From Spirulina sp034932185 (GTDB lineage: Bacteria > Cyanobacteriota > Cyanobacteriia > Cyanobacteriales > Spirulinaceae): a DNA stretch of 64,000 nt. The DNA lies in the NCBI RefSeq assembly GCF_034932185.1, contig NZ_JAYGHW010000004.1, forward strand, positions 51,860 through 115,859. Direction: 5' to 3'. The notes under the pieces were generated by a model, which was not told the DNA's origin, did not search any database, and was given only the letters and a program-made list of their open reading frames with translations. A program made the translations under genes and the position numbers. Of this stretch, positions 35,439 through 42,506 are shown piece after piece. Positions within the stretch are counted from its first letter, which is position 1. The number at the start of each line of letters is the position of its first letter.

Positions 35439-38400
35439 ATGTCGTTACAGCGGTTGGCGGTGTTTGGTGGGTTGACGGTGGCGGGTTTGTTGTGCGGCGG
35501 TGCGCCGGGGATTGTGCCGATTTTGGCGGCGGCGGGGAGTAGCGTCACGGGCGGGGTTGCCGCAAATGAGTTGGGGGGTTTGCTTGATCGCCTCCGTCGG
35601 AGTGGGGATGATCTGAGCAATCACGATTTAACGAAGGCGGTGGGGAGGGCGATTGGTCGTAGCATTTTGGGGTTTGCTCAAGATCACCTTGAGGAGATTG
35701 AGAACAAGGCACTCCAAAAATTAGGGAAGGATTTACCGGAAATTTGGCCGTCATTTGTCAAGCCGCTTGTTACAGAGCAGACGTTACTGAAAGAAATTCA
35801 AGAGGCACAACTGACGGCATGGCTTACCGATCCTGAGGCCCAGCGGGGTCTTTTAGCTGTCTCAGAATGGGAAACAGCGATTACTCAATATTTTTGTCCA
35901 TCGGTTGATATTGAACTCAAGCGGGACACAGTGAGGGATTTGGCTGCCCATTTACAAAATACTTTTGCGTTTGCGTTGCGGGAGGTGTTGAAGGCGGATT
36001 TTGAAACGGGGGGGAAGGCGTTCGCAGGGATGACGCTTTCGATGTTGGGGGAAATTTTAAAGACGGTGCAGGGGTTACAGTCGGCGGGAAATGGTAGCAT
36101 TTCGCAGGATTTGGTGGATCAGATTCAGGCGCGATATGAGGCCCTGCACCAAAATCAGACGGTTTTTTTACAAGCAATTGCGGCACAAATTGGCCGCGAT
36201 CTAGCCGATTTAAAGGCGGGTCAAACCCTGATCATTGACAAAATTGATGCGTCAACGGAACGAATTTTAGAGGCGATCGCCCAACAACCTCAACCCGCAC
36301 CGCGCCCCCCAATCATCCAAAACGAACCGCGCCCCAAGGCTACCCATTGGCAGGGACGGGACGCAGAACAAGCGCAGCTTAACGCTTGGCTAGATGATGA
36401 AAATACGAAACTCTCCGGGTTGATTGCGATGGCGGGGATGGGTAAATCAACGCTGGCGGTGAAGGTGTTTGAGGATCGCGCCGATTTTGTGGGGAAAGGG
36501 TGGTTTGATTTGGGGTTTGCGCCTCGGTTTGATGGGGTGGCGCGATCGCTGTTGGACAAGTGGGGGGAGATTCCCCGTGATGTGTTGGAGCGGATGTCAT
36601 CGGAGCAATTAACGGATGAATTGATCGCGCTGTTGCAAAATGAGCGGTTTTTATTGGTGTTGGATAATTTGGAATCGGTGCTGGATCAACCGGAATACGT
36701 CACGTTTTTGCAGCGGTGGGCGAATGGGGGGCGACGTAGTGAGGTGTTGATTACGTCTCAGCAGGAGCCGGAGATTGATCAAGTCTGTCCGGCTTGGTGT
36801 GTGTTGTCGGGGTTGGAGTCGGAGGAGGGGGCGAAGTTGTTGGCGGCGTTGCGGATTACGGAGCAGGAGCCGGGCAAATTAGAGGAGTTTTCGGAGTTGG
36901 TGGATGGGCATCCGTTGACGTTGACGCTCACGGCGGGGTTATTGAATAGTCAGGGGTCGCGGCAGCGGCAGAAGTCGATTGAGGAGTTGCAAAGTCCGGA
37001 GTTTGGCGATCTGTTGTCGCGGTTGGCGGGGCAGCATCGGAATCAACGGGTGCAGTTAACGGCGGTGTTGGCGGCCAATTTTGAGCGGTTATCGCCACGG
37101 GAGCGGGAGGTGTTGACGCGGTTGGCGGTGTTGCGGGGGTCGTTTGGGGAGGATGTGGTGACGGCGGCGGAGTCGGGTTTGTTTTGGGGGTTGGTAAATC
37201 GGGGGTTATTGATGGATCAGGGGGGTGAGGGGGTGACGGTGTTGCCGTTTGTGCGATCGTATTTGTTGAGCCAAGTTGATGATCTTGCGCCGTTACATCG
37301 TTGGGCGGTTGACTATTACGACGCTCGGAAAAAGCCCTATCCTTGGGATGTGTTTGAGGCAGATCGAGAACGAGAATTGGCAGATGTGCAGGCGTATTTA
37401 GAACTCTTTCATCATCATTTTGAGCTTGGGGAATATGAGCAAGCCTTTGATTTGATTTATGACGGTAAAAGCCAACGAGAATCGGTCGATGATTTTCTTG
37501 ATTTGCGAGGTTTTCAACAGGAACGGATCGCGCTTTATGAACCATTGATTGAGGTGTGGTGCGATCACATCCACTTGCGTTATACATTATCTCTCGATTA
37601 TTTAGGTCATGCCTATGATTCTTTAGGAAATTACACACAATCTATAAAATATCAAGAATTCTCTTTGGAAATTAAACGCCAAACCGGGAACAAATTAGGT
37701 GAGGCTAATTCCCTGAGTGATTTGGGTAATTCATATGATTCATTAGGCAATTATGAAAAAGCAATTGACTACCACAAAAAGTCTTTGTTAATTGCTCGCG
37801 AACTCAATGATGAGCGAGGAGAATCTGCCGCTTTAGGAAATACAGGAAATGCTTACTATACTTTGGGTAAACTACACAAAGCAATTGATCTTCATGAACA
37901 GCACTTAAAGCTTGCTCAAAAAATTAAAGATAGGCAAGGAGAAGCAGATGCTCTGAATAACTTGGGAAATAATTATTATCAATTAGGAGAATTAGAAAAA
38001 GCTCTTGACTATTGGATACAATCTTTATCTATAGATCGTCAACTTAAAAATAAACAAGGAGAATCTATTTCTATAGGTAATATAGGCAATATATATAGTA
38101 GTTTTGGTGATCAAACAAAAGCTATTGAACACCATAAAATATCTCTCGAAATCGCTGAAACAATTAAGTATTATCAGGGGCAAGTCACTGCTTTGGGTTG
38201 TTTGGGAGATGATTATTACTTATTAGAAGAATTCCAGAAATCCATTGATTACTATAAAAAGCAATTGTCTATTTCTAAAAAAATAAAATACAAGAAAGGG
38301 GAAATGCTTGCTTTGGAAAATCTAGGTTATGCCTACAATTCCTTGAGAGATTTCAATCAAGCTATTTACTACCACGAAAAATCTCTAGCCATTACACAGC

Positions 38401-38708
38401 AGATCAAAAATAGCTCACGAGAAATGAAATTACTTTTAAAGCTTTTCCCTCTTTATCTAAAAAGCTGGAAATTCAAAAAAATCTTTGCTGTCATTTTGGA
38501 TATCACAAAAAACGACAAAAATCTTTCTTTAAATTCCCTACCCTATCCCCAATGGCTCAAACGCCTGATCACATTTGTCCAAACAGAAAAAGAAAAAGGC
38601 ACAGCCCAATTCATTCTCCTCTGTATTCTAGGTGCATTGGCCTTTCCCCTTGCCTTCATCTGGATCGTGCTGCTGACCCTGTGGCGCATCCTCCGCCGTC
38701 CTGTTTAA
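35439..38708 (+). CDS. STAND-type (NB-ARC/NACHT-like) ATPase with TPR array
   Basis: The start is ATG 35439 (MSLQRLAVFG); a TTG lies 15 bases earlier. The roughly 1,089-residue protein has a glycine-rich hydrophobic N-terminus (5-50), a helical region, Walker A AMAGMGKSTLAVKVF near 333 and Walker B FLLVLDNLE near 404. A winged-helix-like part follows (LSPREREVLTRLAVLRG). About seven TPRs of 40 residues run from ~715 to 1000 (SLGNYEKAIDYHKKSL type), and a membrane segment lies at ~1055. The plan fits signal-sensing NTPases, including antiviral Avs-like proteins. Base composition drops sharply to AT-rich at the TPRs. Confidence 0.85.
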   Translation: MSLQRLAVFGGLTVAGLLCGGAPGIVPILAAAGSSVTGGVAANELGGLLDRLRRSGDDLSNHDLTKAVGRAIGRSILGFAQDHLEEIENKALQKLGKDLPEIWPSFVKPLVTEQTLLKEIQEAQLTAWLTDPEAQRGLLAVSEWETAITQYFCPSVDIELKRDTVRDLAAHLQNTFAFALREVLKADFETGGKAFAGMTLSMLGEILKTVQGLQSAGNGSISQDLVDQIQARYEALHQNQTVFLQAIAAQIGRDLADLKAGQTLIIDKIDASTERILEAIAQQPQPAPRPPIIQNEPRPKATHWQGRDAEQAQLNAWLDDENTKLSGLIAMAGMGKSTLAVKVFEDRADFVGKGWFDLGFAPRFDGVARSLLDKWGEIPRDVLERMSSEQLTDELIALLQNERFLLVLDNLESVLDQPEYVTFLQRWANGGRRSEVLITSQQEPEIDQVCPAWCVLSGLESEEGAKLLAALRITEQEPGKLEEFSELVDGHPLTLTLTAGLLNSQGSRQRQKSIEELQSPEFGDLLSRLAGQHRNQRVQLTAVLAANFERLSPREREVLTRLAVLRGSFGEDVVTAAESGLFWGLVNRGLLMDQGGEGVTVLPFVRSYLLSQVDDLAPLHRWAVDYYDARKKPYPWDVFEADRERELADVQAYLELFHHHFELGEYEQAFDLIYDGKSQRESVDDFLDLRGFQQERIALYEPLIEVWCDHIHLRYTLSLDYLGHAYDSLGNYTQSIKYQEFSLEIKRQTGNKLGEANSLSDLGNSYDSLGNYEKAIDYHKKSLLIARELNDERGESAALGNTGNAYYTLGKLHKAIDLHEQHLKLAQKIKDRQGEADALNNLGNNYYQLGELEKALDYWIQSLSIDRQLKNKQGESISIGNIGNIYSSFGDQTKAIEHHKISLEIAETIKYYQGQVTALGCLGDDYYLLEEFQKSIDYYKKQLSISKKIKYKKGEMLALENLGYAYNSLRDFNQAIYYHEKSLAITQQIKNSSREMKLLLKLFPLYLKSWKFKKIFAVILDITKNDKNLSLNSLPYPQWLKRLITFVQTEKEKGTAQFILLCILGALAFPLAFIWIVLLTLWRILRRPV

Positions 38709-38741
38709 CCCCTAAAACTCACATTTTTAATTCCAAACCCC

Positions 38742-38942
38742 ATGCAAAACACCCTCAACATTGATGAAACCCTACTCGCTGAAGCCCTCGCCCTCAGCGA
38801 CAACCAAACCACCGAAGACATCATTAAAACCGCCCTCCAAGAATACATCCAACGCCGCCGACAACTGCAAATCATCGAACTTTTCGATACCATTGACTAC
38901 GACCCAGACTATGACTACAAACAGCAGCGCAAGATATCATGA
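38742..38942 (+). CDS. VapB-type antitoxin
   Basis: The 66-residue protein (MQNTLNIDETLLAEALALSD) has the ribbon-helix-helix pattern of VapB/DUF2191: TTEDIIKTALQEYIQRR, then the acidic tail DTIDYDPDYDY that wraps the toxin. The stop overlaps the PIN gene start by four bases (ATGA type). A nearly identical copy lacking a toxin is at 39763. Confidence 0.85.
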   Translation: MQNTLNIDETLLAEALALSDNQTTEDIIKTALQEYIQRRRQLQIIELFDTIDYDPDYDYKQQRKIS

Positions 38943-39352
38943 ATGTTATTGTTGATACCTGTATTTGGTCATTAGCTCTGCGTCGTCAGTCTAGTGAGAC
39001 CAACATAATTATTAAGCGTCAAATAGAAACACTAATTCGCAATAACCAAGTCGTCATGCTTGGCGTAATTCGTCAGGAAATTCTCTCTGGTATTCGCCAG
39101 GATAACCCATTCCTCAAACTCCGCGATTATTTACGCGCTTTTTCAGATTTTCCTGTGACAATAAAGGATCATGAAAATGCCGCAAAATTGTTCAATATTT
39201 GCCGTAAAAATGGCATTCAAGGCTCAAATACGGATTTCCTGATTTGTGCTGTTGCTCAAGCTAATAACTTTCAGATTTTCACAGTTGATCGTGACTTTGA
39301 GCAATTCAGTAATCATATTGGCATCATCAAATATGACCTCACCGAACCATAG
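38939..39352 (+). CDS. PIN-domain RNase toxin (VapC type)
   Basis: The 137-residue protein has the PIN acidic residues: Asp in NVIVDTCIWSLAL, Glu in IRQEILSGI, Asp in GSNTDFLICAVA and Asp in FTVDRDFEQF. VapC proteins cleave RNA, often tRNA or rRNA, when unbound by VapB. It is directly coupled to the upstream antitoxin gene. Confidence 0.9.
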   Translation: MNVIVDTCIWSLALRRQSSETNIIIKRQIETLIRNNQVVMLGVIRQEILSGIRQDNPFLKLRDYLRAFSDFPVTIKDHENAAKLFNICRKNGIQGSNTDFLICAVAQANNFQIFTVDRDFEQFSNHIGIIKYDLTEP

Positions 39353-39358
39353 TTAAAA

Positions 39359-39676
39359 ATGCTAAAAACTTATCCCCTATTCACCCAAGTTAGTCTCACC
39401 CAAGACCTCCCCGAACATAACCTCAAACAAGGACAAATCGGCACAATCGTGGAACATTACCCCATGAGCGATGAAGAAGACGGCTACAGCATCGAAGGCT
39501 TCAATGTGCCTCAAGTCACCATCGAAGTCTCCGCCTCACAAATTATCCCCCACAACCCGCAAGCGCGAGAACTGGTCATCCTCACCAAACTCCGTCAACT
39601 CTCCCCCACCCAACAACAAAACCTCGAAGACTATCTCGACTTTCTTCTCCAACGGGAAAAAACAACCCTACCCTAA
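39359..39676 (+). CDS. DUF4926 protein with DUF2281-like tail
   Basis: The 105-residue protein begins with a small SH3-like DUF4926 unit (FTQVSLTQDLPEHNLKQG, QIGTIVEHYP). It ends with a helical segment LRQLSPTQQQNLEDYLDFLL that resembles the DUF2281 tail of many cyanobacterial antitoxin-like proteins. Both families occur near toxin-antitoxin genes. It starts seven bases after the PIN toxin stop, so it may be a third member of that operon. Its role is unknown. Confidence 0.65.
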   Translation: MLKTYPLFTQVSLTQDLPEHNLKQGQIGTIVEHYPMSDEEDGYSIEGFNVPQVTIEVSASQIIPHNPQARELVILTKLRQLSPTQQQNLEDYLDFLLQREKTTLP

Positions 39677-39762
39677 CCCAAATAAAATAAACCATACCAT
39701 CACAATTTAATGGTCAATGGAAGATTAACTAAAATTCCCCACCCATTCACACTCAAAACCCC

Positions 39763-39981
39763 ATGCAAAACACCCTCAACATTGATGAAACCCTACTCGC
39801 TGAAGCCCTCGCCCTCAGCGACCACCAAACCACCGAAGACATCATCAAAACCGCCCTCCAAGAATACATCCAACGCCGCCAAAAACTACAAATCATCAAA
39901 CTTTTCGACACCATTGACTACGACCCAGACTATGACTACAAACAGCAGCGTTATACTGTCTCCCAAACGCTGCAACCTTAG
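39763..39981 (+). CDS. Duplicate orphan VapB-type antitoxin
   Basis: This is a 72-residue copy of the antitoxin at 38742. Bases 39763-39950 match 38742-38929 with only scattered changes, and even the bases just before the ATG (AACCCC) are shared. After YKQQR the sequence diverges and ends YTVSQTLQP instead of overlapping a PIN gene. No toxin follows. It may neutralise the nearby toxin, or be left over from a duplication that lost its toxin. Confidence 0.75.
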   Translation: MQNTLNIDETLLAEALALSDHQTTEDIIKTALQEYIQRRQKLQIIKLFDTIDYDPDYDYKQQRYTVSQTLQP

Positions 39982-40034
39982 CATTATCCTTTCAATCTCA
40001 ATAGAATAAAATCAACACTCTGAGCCTAGAAAAA

Positions 40035-40373
40035 ATGTCCATTCAATACATCACCAACGAAAACGGCCAACGGGTTGGCGTGATGCTCGACCTCGCCACC
40101 TACGAACAACTCACCCATCCCCTCACCAACGACCCAGAATGCCTGCTCAACATCAGCCCCGCCGAACTCCAAGCCTTCGCCAATATCGAACTCGCCCTCA
40201 ACAGTCAACAGACCCTCAACACCCTTCTGAGCAAAAATAATCAAAGCAGCCTCACCCCAACAGAAACCCAAATCCTTGATGAATTACTCGAACAAATCGA
40301 TGCTCTAGCGCTGCTTAAAGCCCGTGCTAAATATACCCTTCAGCGCCGCCAAGAACTTGAAATAATGCCATGA
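40035..40373 (+). CDS. Antitoxin-like protein paired with HNH nuclease
   Basis: The 112-residue protein starts SIQYITNENGQRVGVMLDLA, like the Phd/YefM-type N-terminus found in cyanobacterial antitoxins. A helical acidic middle and a C-terminal helix (LLKARAKYTLQRRQELEI) follow. Its stop overlaps the HNH gene start by four bases. The Phd resemblance is weak and the family is not certain; the gene arrangement is the main argument for an antitoxin or immunity role. Confidence 0.5.
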   Translation: MSIQYITNENGQRVGVMLDLATYEQLTHPLTNDPECLLNISPAELQAFANIELALNSQQTLNTLLSKNNQSSLTPTETQILDELLEQIDALALLKARAKYTLQRRQELEIMP

Positions 40374-40807
40374 CTTATATTTCCCTGGCTTTGCGCGATC
40401 GCGTGCGTCAGCATTTTCGTGAACTATGCGCCTACTGTCACACCGCACAAACTCTCGCTGTGACTACGTTCGAGATTGAACATATTATTCCTCAATCCGT
40501 GGGGGGCAAAACCGAATTTGATAACCTATGTTTAGCCTGTCCCACCTGCAATCGCCATAAAGCCGCCCGTCAAACTGCCCTTGATCCGGAGACACAAACA
40601 GAGCGATCGCTGTTCCACCCTCATCAACAAATCTGGAATGAACACTTTGTCTGGCAAGAGGGAGGGAGTCAATTACAAGGTTTGACCCCTAACAGTAGAG
40701 CCACAATTCATCTCCTCAAAATGAACCGTCCACAATTAATCAAAATTCGTCAACTTTGGATTAAACTCAACGAACATCCCCCCGAAGGAGATTTACTTCA
40801 ACTGTAG
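40370..40807 (+). CDS. HNH endonuclease
   Basis: The 145-residue protein contains a full HNH site: CAYCHTAQTL, then FEIEHIIPQSVGGKTEFDNL, then CLACPTCNRHKAAR, with two CxxC zinc pairs and the catalytic His. It cuts nucleic acid, most likely DNA, though the target is unknown. It is coupled to the preceding small gene. Such pairs are common in cyanobacteria and could be toxin-antitoxin or defence modules. Confidence 0.85.
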   Translation: MTYISLALRDRVRQHFRELCAYCHTAQTLAVTTFEIEHIIPQSVGGKTEFDNLCLACPTCNRHKAARQTALDPETQTERSLFHPHQQIWNEHFVWQEGGSQLQGLTPNSRATIHLLKMNRPQLIKIRQLWIKLNEHPPEGDLLQL

Positions 40808-40932
40808 GTTAAGCTGATATGGGTTTAAATTTCTGGGCTGATCCCCTTACCACAAGGGTTTCAGAGGTCAAAACGTGCAGTTTAGATAGTGATCAGCTTA
40901 AAACGAACAACTCTCTACCAAAAAAATCACAA

Positions 40933-41658
40933 TTACCGGCCCTTCAGCACCCAATGGCGCACCCCAATCCCCAGCATCATCCCCAGGATTAACACCGACC
41001 AAAACGCTAACCCCGACACCGTTTCTAACCCACTGATTAAATTCATGCCAAAAATGGAAGCTAAGGCAGTGATGGGGAGAAATAGCGCCGCGATGATGTT
41101 GAGGCGATCGCTCGCCCCCAACGCCGCCAAACTTAACTCCGTCTGCTCCTCAGCCCGCCGGGCGATACTATAATTCATCGCGTTACTCGTACTTTCATAC
41201 AACAGGGCCAAACTGCGATTAATTTCATCAGCCCAATCCCGCAAATCGATTAAATCCGGATCATCGGGAATCCCTTCCCGCGCCGCCTGCAATGTGCTGT
41301 AGAGATTTTCACTGGCACGACGCAGGGGAGCCATGGTTTCCAAAAGTTGGAAAAAATCGGCAGCAGTTTGGGCCTGGGCATAGGCATCGCTTAGGGTGTT
41401 TTCCGCATCACTGTAAGCTTGCAAATGCTTAATCAAGGGCTTTAAACCATATTGACCGCCACTACTTTGCCATTGGCCAGAGGGCGATCGCCAAAAAAAT
41501 ACCGCCCGCCGCTCCGAATCCTGAGCTTGGGGGGCAGCATGGAGCACCAAAAGCAAATGCCCTTCGGCCACCATCGCCCGTTGTTTCCCGGCACTGCGTT
41601 GGCCCAAGCGGTTTTTGATTGTTGTGGGCAAGGCCCAAGAACTGGGAAGTTTACTCAT
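40933..41658 (-). CDS. CorA-like divalent cation transporter (short form)
   Basis: The 241-residue protein has a helical cytoplasmic region and two C-terminal membrane segments. The CorA signature GMN is in SIFGMNLISGLETVSG near residue 208. CorA pentamers carry Mg2+ or Co2+. The protein is shorter than typical CorA (about 320 residues) because the N-terminal alpha/beta domain is reduced. It may be a ZntB/CorA-like relative; the ion is not certain. Confidence 0.75.
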   Translation of the reverse strand: MSKLPSSWALPTTIKNRLGQRSAGKQRAMVAEGHLLLVLHAAPQAQDSERRAVFFWRSPSGQWQSSGGQYGLKPLIKHLQAYSDAENTLSDAYAQAQTAADFFQLLETMAPLRRASENLYSTLQAAREGIPDDPDLIDLRDWADEINRSLALLYESTSNAMNYSIARRAEEQTELSLAALGASDRLNIIAALFLPITALASIFGMNLISGLETVSGLAFWSVLILGMMLGIGVRHWVLKGR

Positions 41659-41664
41659 CGTGAT

Positions 41665-42066
41665 TTAACATAAAGTTTTAAATCCAGCTTGATTAAAATG
41701 CCGATCAAAAGTCAAGGCCATGTTAATGTTTCTTTCCTGCATCACGATAAATGAGATACAATCTACCAGACCCCAGGTTTGATCGCGTCTATTTTTATAC
41801 AAATCAAATCCTCGATCAAAAAGTCCTGGAGTTAAACGGATAATTTTCACATTTTCTGATTCAAAAAAATCTTCAATAATCTGAATTGCTTCCGATTTAT
41901 AGCGGCGAGATAAAGCATTAGAGATTTCAAGAATGACTGCATCAGTAATGACCAGAAGTTGACTATCATACTCATCAGCAATCGATAAAGCTTGTTGATG
42001 ATATTGATCTCGAACATTTACCAATGCAATAATGAATGATGTATCAACAAATATTTCAATCGGCAT
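41665..42066 (-). CDS. PIN-domain toxin (VapC-like)
   Basis: The start is taken at ATG 42066 (MPIEIFVDTSF), giving 133 residues and an 11-base overlap with the antitoxin gene. PIN residues are Asp in FVDTSFIIALV, Glu in ILEISNALSRR, Asp in GLVDCISFIVM and Asp in ALTFDRHFNQAGF. It is a predicted RNase. The gene is AT-richer than ileS downstream. Confidence 0.85.
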   Translation of the reverse strand: MPIEIFVDTSFIIALVNVRDQYHQQALSIADEYDSQLLVITDAVILEISNALSRRYKSEAIQIIEDFFESENVKIIRLTPGLFDRGFDLYKNRRDQTWGLVDCISFIVMQERNINMALTFDRHFNQAGFKTLC

Positions 42067-42274
42067 CAATCCCTTTTTCTCCATCTAGATATAAATTGAC
42101 ATTGGTCGCAAAATCAACAGGCCCTTCAATTTTTACTTTTTTTAATTTTGTAAATAAACTGTCGTTTTTGATGGAAGAAGATTGTGAAAAGTTTCTGATC
42201 ATTTCATAAAGTTCTGTTAGCTTGTCCTCTTCTATATTGGCAATTTCTTGATAAATCAATTGTTTGATATTCAT
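42056..42274 (-). CDS. Antitoxin partner of the PIN protein
   Basis: The 72-residue protein starts MNIKQLIYQEIANIEEDKLT and has an acidic C-terminus (VDFATNVNLYLDGEKGIDAD). It lies upstream of and overlaps a PIN toxin, the usual antitoxin position. I do not assign a named family with certainty; it resembles the DUF2281-type group. Confidence 0.65.
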   Translation of the reverse strand: MNIKQLIYQEIANIEEDKLTELYEMIRNFSQSSSIKNDSLFTKLKKVKIEGPVDFATNVNLYLDGEKGIDAD

Positions 42275-42506
42275 GATTTTTTAAGTAAAAATTAGAACTA
42301 CGTTGAATTTGTACAATTGCACTGAAGCAGAAACTCACTGTCGGCTTGCAAGCTGCCCCATCAAAAACATTGGCCAAGGGACGCTCTCCAACTCCCCCCC
42401 ATTTTAGGCCAACCGCTAGAAAATCCACCCCAGTCCGCTATCACTCAACAGAGCGAAGAACACGGGGGAGCATTAGACTAGATACGGCCCTCTTTTGTAA
42501 AATGCC

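Noticed and set aside
36928..37638. Minus-strand 236-residue frame opposite the STAND ATPase gene
   Set aside because: It is low-complexity and Pro/Thr-rich, with no motif, and is antisense to a clear coding region.
37590..38440. Periodic AT-rich repeats that could suggest a CRISPR or minisatellite
   Set aside because: The period is about 120 bases and in frame, reflecting 40-residue TPR units in the STAND protein; no constant repeat with unique spacers exists.
42275..42506. Possible T-box or other riboswitch upstream of ileS
   Set aside because: No T-box core sequence or terminator/antiterminator pair is visible, and T-boxes are not expected in cyanobacteria.
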